DNA from: Ooceraea biroi
Taxonomy: Eukaryota; Arthropoda; Insecta; Hymenoptera; Formicidae
Reading direction: 5' to 3'
Length of the DNA stretch: 64,000 nt
Assembly (NCBI RefSeq): GCF_003672135.1
Contig: NC_039518.1
Span: forward strand, 3,224,001 to 3,288,000
Shown: piece by piece, positions 11,976 through 23,652 of the stretch
Layout of the letters: each line of letters opens with the position of its first letter
How positions within the stretch are numbered: the stretch's first letter is position 1
Notes under the pieces: model-generated
Told to the model about the DNA's origin: nothing
Seen by the model: only the letters and a program-made list of their open reading frames with translations
The model's database searches: none
Made by a program: the position numbers and the translations under genes

Positions 11976-12908
11976 TTAAACAATATATTGTCCATTTTGT
12001 TTGATTATCTTTTGCCATTTTTCAGGCAACTTCATGATTCCGCGCTCAAAAAAGTTCTTATCTTTTTCAGCAAAAAACAATTCCAACAACGATTTGATAT
12101 CCTCATCAGCAGTCAAGGTTTTACCATTCAAGGCGTTTTGCAAAGAACGAAACGAATGGTAATCTGATGGCGCCAGGTCTGGCGAATATGGTGGATGTGG
12201 TAACACATCCCATCCAAGCTGCAACAATTTTTCACGAGTGACCAAACTTGTACGTGGTCTAGCGTTATCATGGTGAAACGCAACACCTTTGCGATTCACC
12301 AATTCTCGACGTTTCTGTTTGATGGCATCGTTTAATTTATCCAGTTGACGACAGTGTATACGTCTGACTTAATGGTTTGATTCCTTGCAAGCAGCTCAAA
12401 ATACACAATACCTTTAGAGTCCCACCAGACTGACAGCATAATCTTTCTTTGGTGAATATCTGCTTTTCAAGTGCTTTCAGCAGGTTCATCACGATCTTTT
12501 TCGTTCGACGTTGTTGTAGACGATTGATTTTTCGTCGCCTGTTATACGTTTCAAAAATGGATCATTTTCCTCACGTTTCAAAAGAGAATCGCAGATGTCA
12601 ATACGCTCAGTGAGATGAATTTCTTTGAGCTCATGTGCTACCCAAATATCGAGCTTACTAATGTATCCAAGTCGTTTTAAATGGTTTTCAACACTCGATT
12701 TCGATATGTTAAGATTCTCAGCAATCTCTCGTGTTGTTAAACGCCGATTGGAATCGATCGGTGCCTTTATTTTGTCATCATCAATTTCGATTGGCCTTCC
12801 TGAGCGTGGTGCATCTTTCACATTAAAATCTGCAGATCGAAAGTTAGTAACCCAATTTTGACACTGCCGCAGTTTTGAAGCATCTTCGCCATATATTGGG
12901 TTGGCCAA
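11976..12908 (-). pseudogene. B1 unit at 11900-12895, mariner transposase fragment
   Basis: Contains, in element order, YGEDASKLRQCQNW, the helix-turn-helix (REIAENLNISKSSVENHLKR), GDEKSIVYNN, HDNARPRTS, SPDLAPSDY and the C-terminus KIIKQNGQYIV. It carries the family-wide stop after KRKRS, plus an extra two bases near 12353 (ACAGTGTATACG) shared by B1 units 1-4 but not unit 5. The opening MANP codons come from the neighbouring unit's TIR (GGCCAACCC). Confidence 0.75.
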
Positions 12909-12971
12909 AAAGTAATTGCGTTTTTTTTATATAAATAAAAGACGAATTCTTCATGGGAAGCAAAAACTTTA

Positions 12972-13904
12972 TTAAACAATATATTGTCCATTTTGTTTGA
13001 TTATCTTTTGCCATTTTTCAGGCAACTTCATGATTCCGCGCTCAAAAAAGTTCTTATCTTTTTCAGCAAAAAACAATTCCAACGATTTGATATCCTCATC
13101 AGCAGTCAAGGTTTTACCATTCAAGGCGTTTTGCAAAGAACGAAACGAATGGTACTCTGATGGTGCCAGGTCTGGCGAATATGGTGGATGTGGTAACACT
13201 TCCCATCCAAGCTGCAACAATTTTTCACGAGTGACCAAACTTGTACGTGGTCTAGCGTTATCATGGTAAAACGCAACACCTTTGCGATTCACCAATTCTC
13301 GACGTTTCTGTTTGATGGCATCGTTTAATTTATCCAGTTGACGACAGTGTATACGTCTGACTTAATGGTTTGATTCCTTGCAAGCAGCTCAAAATACACA
13401 ATACCTTTAGAGTCCCACCAGACTGACAGCATAATCTTTCTTTGGTGAATATCTGCTTTTCAAGTGCTTTCAGCAGGTTCATCACGATCTTTTTCGTTTG
13501 ACGTTGTTGTAGACGATCGATTTTTCGTCGCCTGTTATCATACGTTTCAAAAATCGATCATTTTCCTCAGGTCTCAAAAGAGAATCGCGGATGTCAATAC
13601 GCTTAGTGAGATGAATTTCTTTGAGCTCATGTGCTACCCAAATATCGAGCTTACTAATGTATCCAAGTCGTTTTAAATGGTTTTCAACACTCGATTTCGA
13701 TATGTTAAGATTCTCAGCAATCTCTCGTGTTGTTAAACGCCGATTGGAATCGATCGGTGCCTTTATTTTGTCATCATCAATTTCGATTGGCCTTCCTGAG
13801 CGTGGTGCATCTTTCACATTAAAATCTGCAGATCGAAAGTTAGTAACCCAATTTTGACACTGCCGCAGTTTTGAAGCATCTTCGCCATATATTGGGTTGG
13901 CCAA
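12972..13904 (-). pseudogene. B1 unit at 12896-13891, mariner transposase fragment
   Basis: As the adjacent unit, but with a three-base loss in the SLLELFF run (one Leu fewer), SEY for SDY at the third catalytic position (the residue itself kept as Y-preceding Glu, so the catalytic Asp is lost), and a Tyr for His before DNARP. Confidence 0.72.
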
Positions 13905-13967
13905 AAAGTAATTGCGTTTTTTTTATATAAATAAAAGACGAATTCTTCATGGGAAGCAAAAACTTTA

Positions 13968-14900
13968 TTAAACAATATATTGTCCATTTTGTTTGATTAT
14001 CTTTTGCCATTTTTCAGGCAACTTCATGATTCCGCGCTCAAAAAAGTTCTTATCTTTTTCAGCAAAAAACAATTCCAACAACGATTTGATATCCTCATCA
14101 GCAGTCAAGGTTTTACCATTCAAGGCGTTTTGCAAAGAACGAAACGAATGGTAATCTGATGGTGCCAGGTCTGGCGAATATGGTGGATGTGGTAACACAT
14201 CCCATCCAAGCTGCAACAATTTTTCACGAGTGACCAAACTTGTACGTGGTCTAGCGTTATCATGGTGAAACGCAACACCTTTGCGATTCACCAATTCTCG
14301 ACGTTTCTGTTTGATGGCATCGTTTAATTTATCCAGTTGACGACAGTGTATACGTCTGACTTAATGGTTTGATTCCTTGCAAGCAGCTCAAAATACACAA
14401 TACCTTTAGAGTCCCACCAGACTGACAGCATAATCTTTCTTTGGTGAATATCTGCTTTTCAAGTGCTTTCAGCAGGTTCATCACGATCTTTTTCGTTCGA
14501 CGTTGTTGTAGACGATCGATTTTTCGTCGCCTGTTATACGTTTCAAAAATGGATCATTTTCCTCACGTTTCAAAAGAGAATCGCAGATGTCAATACGCTC
14601 AGTGAGATGAATTTCTTTGAGCTCATGTGCTACCCAAATATCGAGCTTACTAATGTATCCAAGTCGTTTTAAATGGTTTTCAACACTCGATTTCGATATG
14701 TTAAGATTCTCAGCAATCTCTCGTGTCGTTAAACGCCGATTGGAATCGATCAGTGCCTTTATTTTGTCATCATCAATTTCGATTGGCCTTCCTGAGCGTG
14801 GTGCATCTTTCACATTAAAATCTGCAGATCAAAAGTTAGTAACCCAATTTTGACACTGCCGCAGTTTTGAAGCATCTTCGCCATATATTGGGTTGGCCAA
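13968..14900 (-). pseudogene. B1 unit at 13892-14887, mariner transposase fragment
   Basis: C-terminal half open over 13968-14294 with HDNARP and APSDY present. The N-terminal half (14481-14813) is interrupted by a stop near 14835 (AAAAGTTAG on the + strand). Confidence 0.72.
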
Positions 14901-14963
14901 AAAGTAATTGCGTTTTTTTTATATAAATAAAAGGCGAATTTTTCATGGGAAACAAAAACTTTA

Positions 14964-15896
14964 TTAAACAATATATTGTCCATTTTGTTTGATTATCTTT
15001 TGCCATTTTTCAGGCAACTTCATGATTCCGCGCTCAAAAAAGTTCTTATCTTTTTCAGCAAAAAACAATTCCAACAACGATTTGATATCCTCATCAGCAG
15101 TCAAGGTTTTACCATTCAAGGCGTTTTGCAAAGAACGAAACGAATGGTAATCTGATGGTGCCAGGTCTGGCGAATATGGTGGATGTGGTAACACATCCCA
15201 TCCAAGCTGCAACAATTTTTCACGAGTGACCAAACTTGTACGTGGTCTAGCGTTATCATGGTGAAACGCAACACCTTTGCGATTCACCAATTCTCGACGT
15301 TTCTGTTTGATGGCATCGTTTAATTTATCCAGTTGACGACAGTGTATACGTCTGACTTAATGGTTTGATTCCTTGCAAGCAGCTCAAAATACACAATACC
15401 TTTAGAGTCCCACCAGACTGACAGCATAATCTTTCTTTGGTGAATATCTGCTTTTCAAGTGCTTTCAACAGGTTCATCACGATCTTTTTCGTTCGACGTT
15501 GTTGTAGACGATCGATTTTTCGTCGCCTGTTATACGTTTCAAAAATGGATCATTTTCCTCACGTTTCAAAAGAGAATCGCAGATGTCAATACGCTCAGTG
15601 AGATGAATTTCTTTGAGCTCATGTGCTACCCAAATATCGAGCTTACTAATGTATCCAAGTCGTTTTAAATGGTTTTTAACACTCGATTTCGATATGTTAA
15701 GATTCTCAGCAATCTCTCGTGTCGTTAAACGCCGATTGGAATCGATCAGTGCCTTTATTTTGTCATCATCAATTTCGATTGGCCTTCCCGAGCGTGGTGC
15801 ATCTTTCACATTAAAATCTGCAGATCGAAATTTAGTAAACCAATTTTGACACTGCCGCAGTTTTAAAGTATCTTCGCCATATATTGGGTTGGCCAA
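14964..15896 (-). pseudogene. B1 unit at 14888-15883, mariner transposase fragment
   Basis: Both halves open (14964-15290 and 15477-15896). It carries the KFRSADFN reading seen in B2 and B3, where the three units to its left have NFRSADFN, so it groups with the other loci. Confidence 0.72.
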
Positions 15897-15956
15897 AAAG
15901 TAATTGCGTTTTTTTTATATAAAAAAAGGCGAATTTTCATGGGAAACAAAACTTTA

Positions 15957-16399
15957 TTAAACAATATATTGTCCATTTTGTTTGATTATCTTTTGCCATT
16001 TTTCAGGCAACTTCATGATTCCGCGCTCAAAAAAGTTCTTATCTTTTTCAGCAAAAAACAATTCCAACAACGATTTGATATCCTCATCAGCAGTCAAGGT
16101 TTTACCATTCAAGGCGTTTTGCAAAGAACGAAACGAATGGTAATCTGATGGTGCCAGGTCTGGCGAATATGGTGGATGTGGTAACACATCCCATCCAAGC
16201 TGCAACAATTTTTCACGAGTGACCAAACTTGTACGTGGTCTAGCGTTATCATGGTGAAACACAACACCTTTGCGATTCACCAATTCTCGACGTTTCTGTT
16301 TGATGGCATCGTTTAATTTATCCAGTTGACGACAGTATACGTCTGAATTAATGGTTTGATTCCTTGCAAGCAGCTCAAAATACACAATACCTTTAGAGT
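15957..16399 (-). pseudogene. B1 unit 5, truncated C-terminal half
   Basis: Open for 142 codons from YFELLARNQ through the 3' end, because it lacks the extra two bases found in the other B1 units. Cut at ~16399 within codons before YFELL, next to the T-rich block and gap. Confidence 0.75.
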
Positions 16400-17428
16400 T
16401 ATTTTTATGATTATTATTTTATTTTATTATTAATATTTTTTTATATTCTATTTTTTTTTTTTCTATATATATTATGTTATAGTTTATCTTATTATATTTC
16501 TATTATTTTTATTATTATTATACTTTAATATCTATNNNNNNNNNNNNNNNNNNNNNNNNNNNNNNNNNNNNNNNNNNNNNNNNNNNNNNNNNNNNNNNNN
16601 NNNNNNNNNNNNNNNNNNNNNNNNNNNNNNNNNNNTATTTTTATTTTTATATTTAATTTATATTATTTCTTTATTTATTTTTATTTATTTTTTTTTTATA
16701 TTTTATTTTTTTTTTAATTTTTATTTTTAGTTTATTGTTCATTCGGTTCGATTATACATGTTTTAAAGGTTTTTAAGGTTTTTTTTAGTTTGTAGTTTTT
16801 TGTTTGGTGTCCAATTATTTTATTATATTTTTTTTTATCTTATTTTTTTTTTTTATTTAATTATCTTTAATATTATTTTTATTAAATTTGTGTTTTTAAT
16901 TAATTTTTAATTTCTGTTTATTGTGAAAAGATGCGTTAGATTATCTTTGTCGCATGATTTTTCGCGTTTTGTCTAGTAAGTGTGTATCAGTTGACGCTTC
17001 TTTAATTTGTTTTAAGATAAGCATTTTTTTTTTTTATTTTATTTTTTTTTTCTTCTTTTATATTTAATTAAATTTTATTAAATTTTTTATAAATATTATA
17101 TTTTCTTTTTTCTTTTTTTTTTTTTTTTTTTTATTTTTTTATTTATTTTTATTTTTTTATTTTTTTATTGATTTTATTTATTTTTATTATAATATATTTT
17201 TTTTTTTTTTAATATTATTTTTTTTTTTTATTTTATTTATTTTATTTTTTTTTTAATTTATTTTTTATATATTTTTTTTTTTATTTTATTTTTTATAATT
17301 TTTTTATTAATTTTTTGCTTTTTTTTTCTTTTTTTATTTTTTTATATTTTTTTTTAGTTAATTTTTTATAATTTTTTTTTTTATTTTATATTTTTATTTT
17401 TTTTATTTTTTTTTTTAAACGACGCTTC
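16400..17428. repeat. T-rich low-complexity sequence flanking the scaffold gap
   Basis: Long runs of T, TTA and TTTTTATTTT on the + strand with strong T-over-A bias. A short less simple island lies at 16735-17025 (TTCGGTTCGATTATACATG, TTTGTCGCATGATTTTTCGC). It abuts the broken end of the B1 array and the gap. No gene is visible; it could be satellite-like or poorly assembled sequence. Confidence 0.7.
16536..16635. other. Assembly gap (100 N)
   Basis: Exactly 100 undetermined bases, the usual placeholder for unknown distance, so order and spacing between the left 16.5 kb and the rest are not proven by sequence. Confidence 0.99.
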
Positions 17429-17926
17429 TGTACGGGAATGTTTTACGCAGAAGGGCCTCCCTCCACAGAACCGAGATAACCGTCGAGACGAAGACGCGGG
17501 CCCGATTTTCCTAAACATTATTGGTGGAAAATCAGTCCCACCATCGATATTTTCAACCACCCGCCTCTTCGTCCACCATATAAAAGGGCCTGCAGAAGGC
17601 CAGGGAACTCAGTCATAAGTGCAGCAATAAGTAATCAATTTCATTAAGCGTTTTCGTAATCTTGGGTGTCGAGTCTGATCTCTACGTTTAAGAATAAATT
17701 CCGAGCATCTAGTGTTAGCGAATCTGTGGCGACTGCTCTCACTCCAGAGCCACGACAAGGTAGATTTATTTGCGACACTGCGTTTCCGAACCCGATCATC
17801 ACACTCATATAGTATCAATAAATAACTTTACTTTAAAGGAACAGTTACTGAAAATTAATGAAGCTTCTTCTCTATATTTCTTGTTTTCGTTCAAATTGTT
17901 CATTCTGATTTCCTGGAGGATTTGCA
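17429..17926 (+). repeat. Probable LTR of a retroelement (5' LTR or solo-like)
   Basis: Starts TGTACGGGAATG and ends TTTGCA, the TG...CA ends of LTRs. It contains a TATA box (17579), an arthropod initiator TCAGT (17609-17613) and an AATAAA signal (17817). ACTGGCGCTGCCGAAGAG follows, resembling a tRNA primer-binding site beginning TGG two bases after the LTR. No second LTR is in the window, so the ends are inferred. Confidence 0.6.
17579..17613 (+). promoter_or_regulatory. TATA box plus initiator core promoter in the LTR
   Basis: TATAAAAG at 17579-17586 and TCAGT at 17609-17613. The TATA start to the initiator A (17611) is 32 bp, the expected spacing for an RNA polymerase II start in arthropods. 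Confidence 0.65.
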
Positions 17927-18010
17927 ACTGGCGCTGCCGAAGAGTGTGGCCCTAATTTGCGACCATAATCCTACAGGAATCCGCGGATAAATATAATTCA
18001 ATCCATTCCC

Positions 18011-18367
18011 ATGCCTACTAAAAAAGGGCGCAGATTCCAAGAAAAGAAGCTCCGTTATCATCTCCGACTTGCTTACTCAAATAATCAGGACCCGTTTCCT
18101 CTCATCCAAAAATTAACGAATCTAGAAGCCGACCGAGCATTATCAAAGCAAATTCCGTACGTAACCCGCGAACTCACTTTGGACCACAATTATCCTGATT
18201 ACCGCAACATCCGTAAAGGTGATCCTCGTCGAGTTGTTTATAAATTACGAGAGTTGTTCGGATTGAACCGTAAAGAAATCGAGATTCCGAGTTCATATCC
18301 AGTGTTACCACCCATCCAAGAGTTTAATGTACAAACAAGTTCTAATCACAACGGAATAAAACCGTAA
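18011..18367 (+). CDS. Small basic ORF 1 of the LTR element, function unknown
   Basis: 118 codons from ATG 18011, about 80 bp downstream of the putative primer-binding site, so it is the first ORF of the predicted transcript. Its N-terminus is basic (MPTKKGRRFQEKKLRYHL) and the body charged (RELTLDHNYPDYRNIRKGDP). There are no membrane segments, Cys motifs or protease/RT motifs. Position suggests a Gag-like or nucleic-acid-binding product, but I do not recognise the family. It is followed after 9 bp by a second ORF in the same reading direction, a compact virus-like arrangement. A fragment of an endogenous viral element is an alternative. Confidence 0.5.
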   Translation: MPTKKGRRFQEKKLRYHLRLAYSNNQDPFPLIQKLTNLEADRALSKQIPYVTRELTLDHNYPDYRNIRKGDPRRVVYKLRELFGLNRKEIEIPSSYPVLPPIQEFNVQTSSNHNGIKP

Positions 18368-18376
18368 ACCAAGCGT

Positions 18377-18805
18377 GTGATGTGTCGCGGAATATCGAAC
18401 CCTTCCCGGCGTACTGATTTAGTACTAGAGTATCAACGGCGATCCGGCGTGGTGGCGTGCATGAGATATACGGCGTATCTCCGACCTATAGACCGTTCTC
18501 TATTTTGTACCATTTGCTTCGTTAATAGAATTTTTCCTTCACAAAAACAAAACTATACTTTGCTATCAAAACACGATTTAATAGTGGGGTTGAGACGACA
18601 CGTTCCTACGTGCGTAATTTGCGATAGAGACCTTGCTGGGTACGCGCCGTTTTACAATTGCGAAATCTGCTCCGACGAATATTTAGAGTTGCTCGATCAA
18701 TTAAATTCAACCGGAGAGGATATTTTTGAGCTTTCGGACCCGACAGTAATTCGATCACGAGAAGAGTCGACGGGATTTCTTTCCCTCGCCTCAGAAAACA
18801 ATTAG
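18377..18805 (+). CDS. Small Cys/His-rich ORF 2 of the LTR element, function unknown
   Basis: 142 codons from ATG 18377, with a second Met at codon 2. It has CTIC (residues 44-47), His66 and His75, CVIC (79-82) and CEIC (95-98). That pattern could bind one or two zinc ions in a cross-brace or treble-clef fold. The C-terminus is acidic (STGEDIFELSDPTV). No known domain is recognised; nucleic-acid or protein binding is a guess from the Cys/His pattern. It ends 77 bp before the break where the C1 mariner array begins, so downstream genes of the element are missing. Confidence 0.5.
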   Translation: MMCRGISNPSRRTDLVLEYQRRSGVVACMRYTAYLRPIDRSLFCTICFVNRIFPSQKQNYTLLSKHDLIVGLRRHVPTCVICDRDLAGYAPFYNCEICSDEYLELLDQLNSTGEDIFELSDPTVIRSREESTGFLSLASENN

Positions 18806-18882
18806 CTTCGCGATCCTCGGGAAGTATCCTCGTATTTAAACATCCCTGCAGTTATAATCACGGACACTCGGGACGTAACATC

Positions 18883-21800
18883 AATTATCGGAAAGTGCCA
18901 TTTGAACATTTGCATTTCGTTGATCGCCAGGCAAAAAAGAAGAGTCTTTTGTCTCGGATTGTTACTGGGGATGAAAAGTGGATCTATTTTGATAATCCGA
19001 AACGCGGAAAATCATGGGTGGATCCAGGCGAACCATCAACATCCACTCCGAGACGCAATATTCACGGTTCAAAAGTAATGCTCTGTATTTGGTGGGATAG
19101 TGTACTATGAGCCGTTAAATCCGCATGAGACTGTCACGGCTGATCGTTATCGACACCAATTGTACAAGTTGAAGCAAGCATTGGACCAAAAACGACCACC
19201 AATTGCGAGCAAACGACGGAAAGTGATTCTTCTTCGTGACAACGCTCGACCTCGCGTTGCGTCATCAGTGAAACAAACACTATTAGAGCTTGAATGGCAA
19301 GTCTTACCGCACCCCGCGTATTGCTCCATGCGATTATTATTTGTTCCGGTCGATGCAACACGCTTTAGAGGATACACACTTTTATAATTTGGAAGAAGTG
19401 CGAAAATTCGTCGACGAATGGATCAATTGAAAAGAAGAGTCATTTGATCGTGGTGGAATCCATCTCTTGCCAGAGCATTAAATGTTGATCGTACAACAGT
19501 TGCCAAACATTTACATGAAATGGGAAAAATTCAGAAAGAAGGAAAATGGGTTCGACATCAATTATCGGAAAGTGCCATTTGAACATTTGCATTTCGTTGA
19601 TCGCCAGGCAAAAAAGAAGAGTCTTTTGTCTCGGATTGTTACTGGGGATGAAAAGTGGATCTATTTTAATAATCCGAAACGCAGAAAATCATGGGTGGAT
19701 CCAGGCGAACCATCAACATCCACTCCGAGACGCAATATTCACGGTTCAAAAGTAATGCTCTGTATTTGGTGGGATAGTGTACTATGAGCCGTTAAATCCG
19801 CATGAGACTGTCACGGCTGATCGTTATCGACACCAATTGTACAAGTTGAAGCAAGCATTGGACCAAAAACGACCACCAATTGCGAGCAAACGACGGAAAG
19901 TGATTCTTCTTCGTGACAACGCTCGACCTCGCGTTGCGTCATCAGTGAAACAAACACTATTAGAGCTTGAATGGCAAGTCTTACCGCACCCCGCGTATTG
20001 CTCCATGCGATTATTATTTGTTCCGGTCGATGCAACACGCTTTAGAGGATACACACTTTCATAATTTGGAAGAAGTGCGAAAATTCGTCGACGAATGGAT
20101 CAATTGAAAAGAAGAGTCATTTGATCGTGGTGGAATCCATCTCTTGCCAGAGCATTAAATGTTGATCGTACAACAGTTGCCAAACATTTACATGAAATGG
20201 GAAAAATTCAGAAAGAAGGAAAATGGGTTCGACATCAATTATCGGAAAGTGCCATTTGAACATTTGCATTTCGTTGATCGCCAGGCAAAAAAGAAGAGTC
20301 TTTTGTCTCGGATTGTTACTGGGGATGAAAAGTGGATCTATTTTAATAATCCGAAACGCAGAAAATCATGGGTGGATCCAGGCGAACCATCAACATCCAC
20401 TCCGAGACGCAATATTCACGGTTCAAAAGTAATGCTCTGTATTTGGTGGGATAGTGTACTATGAGCCGTTAAATCCGCATGAGACTGTCACGGCTGATCG
20501 TTATCGACACCAATTGTACAAGTTGAAGCAAGCATTGGACCAAAAACGACCACCAATTGCGAGCAAACGACGGAAAGTGATTCTTCTTCGTGACAACGCT
20601 CGACCTCGCGTTGCGTCATCAGTGAAACAAACACTATTAGAGCTTGAATGGCAAGTCTTACCGCACCCCGCGTATTGCTCCATGCGATTATTATTTGTTC
20701 CGGTCGATGCAACACGCTTTAGAGGATACACACTTTCATAATTTGGAAGAAGTGCGAAAATTCGTCGACGAATGGATCAACTGAAAAGAAGAGTCATTTG
20801 ATCGTGGTGGAATCCATCTCTTGCCAGAGCATTAAATGTTGATCGTACAACAGTTGCCAAACATTTACATGAAATGGGAAAAATTCAGAAAGAAGGAAAA
20901 TGGGTTCGACATCAATTATCGGAAAGTGCCATTTGAACATTTGCATTTCGTTGATCGCCAGGCAAAAAAAAAGAGTCTTTTGTCTCGGATTGTTACTGGG
21001 GATGAAAAGTGGATCTATTTTGATAATCCGAAACGCGGAAAATCATGGGTGGATCCAGGCGAACCATCAACATCCACTCCGAGACGCAATATTCACGGTT
21101 CAAAAGTAATGCTCTGTATTTGGTGGGATAGTGTACTATGAGCCGTTAAATCCGCATGAGACTGTCACGGCTGATCGTTATCGACACCAATTGTACAAGT
21201 TGAAGCAAGCATTGGACCAAAAACGACCACCAATTGCGAGCAAACGACGGAAAGTGATTCTTCTTCGTGACAACGCAAGACCTCGCGTTGCGTCATTAGT
21301 GAAACAAACACTATTAGAGCTTGAATGGTAAGTCTTACCGCACCCCGCGTATTGCTCCATGCGATTATTATTTGTTCCGGTCGATGCAACACGCTTTAGA
21401 GGATACACACTTTGATAATTTGGAAGAAGTGCGAAAATTCGTCGACGAATGGATCAACTGAAAAGAAGAGTCATTTGATCGTGGTGGAATCCATCTCTTG
21501 CCAGAGCATTAAATGTTGATCGTACAACAGTTGCCAAACATTTACATGAAATGGGAAAAATTCAGAAAGAAGGAAAATGGGTTCGACATCAATTATCGGA
21601 AAGTGCCATTTGAACATTTGCATTTCGTTGATCGCCAGGCAAAAAAGAAGAGTCTTTTGTCTCGGATTGTTACTGGGGATGAAAAGTGGATCTATTTTGA
21701 TAATCCGAAACGCGGAAAATCATGGGTGGATCCAGGCGAACCATCAACATCCACTCCGAGACGCAATATTCACGGTTCAAAAGTAATGCTCTGTATTTGG

Positions 21801-23650
21801 TGGGATAGTGTACTATGAGCCGTTAAATCCGCACGAGACTGTCACGGCTGATCGTTATCGACAGCAATTGTACAAGTTGAAGCAAGCATTGGACCAAAAA
21901 CGACCACCAATTGCGAGCAAACGACGGAAAGTGATTCTTCTTCGTGACAACGCAAGACCTCGCGTTGCGTCATTAGTGAAACAAACACTATTAGAGCTTG
22001 AATGGTAAGTCTTACCGCACCCCGCGTATTGCTCCATGCGATTATTATTTGTTCCGGTCGATGCAACACGCTTTAGAGGATACACACTTTGATAATTTGG
22101 AAGAAGTGCGAAAATTCGTCGACGAATGGATCAACTGAAAAGAAGAGTCATTTGATCGTGGTGGAATCCATCTCTTGCCAGAGCATTAAATGTTAATCGT
22201 ACAACAGTTGCCAAACATTTACATGAAATGGGAAAAATTCAGAAAGAAGGAAAATGGGTTCGACATCAATTATCGGAAAGTGCCATTTGAACATTTGCAT
22301 TTCGTTGATCGCCAGGCAAAAAAGAAGAGTCTTTTGTCTCGGATTGTTACTGGGGATGAAAAGTGGATCTATTTTGATAATCCGAAACGCGGAAAATCAT
22401 GGGTGGATCCAGGCGAACCATCAACATCCACTCCGAGACGCAATATTCACGGTTCAAAAGTAATGCTCTGTATTTGGTGGGATAGTGTACTATGAGCCGT
22501 TAAATCCGCACGAGACTGTCACGGCTGATCGTTATCGACACCAATTGTACAAGTTGAAGCAAGCATTGGACCAAAAACGACCACCAATTGCGAGCAAACG
22601 ACGGAAAGTGATTCTTCTTCGCGACAACGCAAGACCTCGCGTTGCGTCATTAGTGAAACAAACACTATTAGAGCTTGAATGGCAAGTCTTACCGCACCCC
22701 GCGTATTGCTCCATGCGATTATTATTTGTTCCGGTCGATGCAACACGCTTTAGAGGATACACACTTTGATAATTTGGAAGAAGTGCGAAAATTCGTCGAC
22801 GAATGGATCAACTGAAAAGAAGAGTCATTTGATCGTGGTGGAATCCATCTCTTGCCAGAGCATTAAATGTTGATCGTACAACAGTTGCCAAACATTTACA
22901 TGAAATGGGAAAAATTCAGAAAGAAGGAAAATGGGTTCGACATCAATTATCGGAAAGTGCCATTTGAACATTTGCATTTCGTTGATCGCCAGGCAAAAAA
23001 GAAGAGTCTTTTGTCTCGGATTGTTACTGGGGATGAAAAGTGGATCTATTTTAATAATCCGAAACGCAGAAAATCATGGGTGGATCCAGGCCAACCATCA
23101 ACATCCACTCCGAGACGCAATATTCACGGTTCAAAAGTAATGCTCTGTATTTGGTGGGATAGTGTACTATGAGCTGTTAAATCCGCACGAGACTGTCACG
23201 GCTGATCGTTATCGACACCAATTGTACAAGTTGAAGCAAGCATTGGACCAAAAACGACCACCAATTGCGAGCAAACGACGGAAAGTGATTCTTCTTCGTG
23301 ACAACGCTCGACCTCGCGTTGCGTCATCAGTGAAACAAACACTATTAGAGCTTGAATGCCAAGTCTTACCGCACCCCGCGTATTGCTCCATGCGATTATT
23401 ATTTGTTCCGGTCGATGCAACACGCGTTAGAGGATACACACTTTCATAATTTCGAAGAAGTGCGAAAATTCGTCGATGAATGGATCAACTGAAAAGAAGA
23501 GTCATTTGATCGTCATCTCTTGCCAGAAAGATGGGAAAAAGTTGTAGAAAACGAAGGAAAATATTTTGATTAAGGTATTCATTCATTATCATATTTAAAT
23601 ACATGCGTTTTTGAGTAAAAAAAACCCTCAAAACTAAATCACACCCCTAA
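18883..23650 (+). mobile_element. Mariner family C composite array C1, seven units, 5' truncated
   Basis: Units: 18883-19474 (5' truncated), 19475-20151, 20152-20828, 20829-21505, 21506-22182, 22183-22859, 22860-23650. The complete internal units are exactly 677 bp. Each junction joins the 3' coding sequence ATCTCTTGCCAGA to internal 5' coding sequence CTTGCCAGAGCATTAAATG, sharing nine bases (CTTGCCAGA). Only the last unit has the true 3' end and TIR (CTAAATCACACCCCTAA, ending 23650, then TA). All seven share an 11-bp deletion (TATTGCTCC for TATTCTCCGGACATTGCTCC) that removes the SPDI part of the third catalytic block, plus the family-wide stops. Units 4-6 share GCAAGACC and TCATTAGTG, so blocks of units spread together. 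Confidence 0.85.
22860..23572 (+). pseudogene. C1 terminal unit, mariner transposase remnant with native 3' end
   Basis: Contains VTGDEKWIYF, WVDPGEPSTSTPRR, the family-wide break WWDSVL-stop, [28 protein letters not shown] and, after the deletion, the C-terminus KVVENEGKYFD with TAA at 23570-23572. Not translatable as one protein. Confidence 0.75.
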
Positions 23651-23652
23651 TA

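Larger units (their letters stand above)
11900..16399 (-). mobile_element. Mariner family B composite array B1, five units, truncated
   Basis: Minus-strand array. Its 3' TIR (TTGGGTTGGCCAAAAAGTAA) starts at 11900 after TA 11898-11899. Units by + coordinates: 11900-12895, 12896-13891, 13892-14887, 14888-15883 (each exactly 996 bp) and 15884-16399, cut in mid-ORF where T-rich sequence begins. Every junction reads, in element sense, CCAACCCAA-TA-TATGGCGAAG: a complete 3' TIR and TA followed by codons for YGED inside the next ORF. No 5' end survives. The transposase is a DD34D mariner type (HDNARP ... SPDLAPSDY, 34 residues between the two Asp). Confidence 0.85.

Noticed and set aside
16735..17025. 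Mitochondrial or rRNA-like fragment in the T-rich block
   Set aside because: Only AT bias suggests it; I could not recognise any conserved rRNA or mitochondrial gene block.
462..23650. Regularly spaced repeats as a CRISPR-like array
   Set aside because: Repeat units are 0.7-1.2 kb of transposase sequence with no short repeat-spacer structure, in a eukaryotic context.
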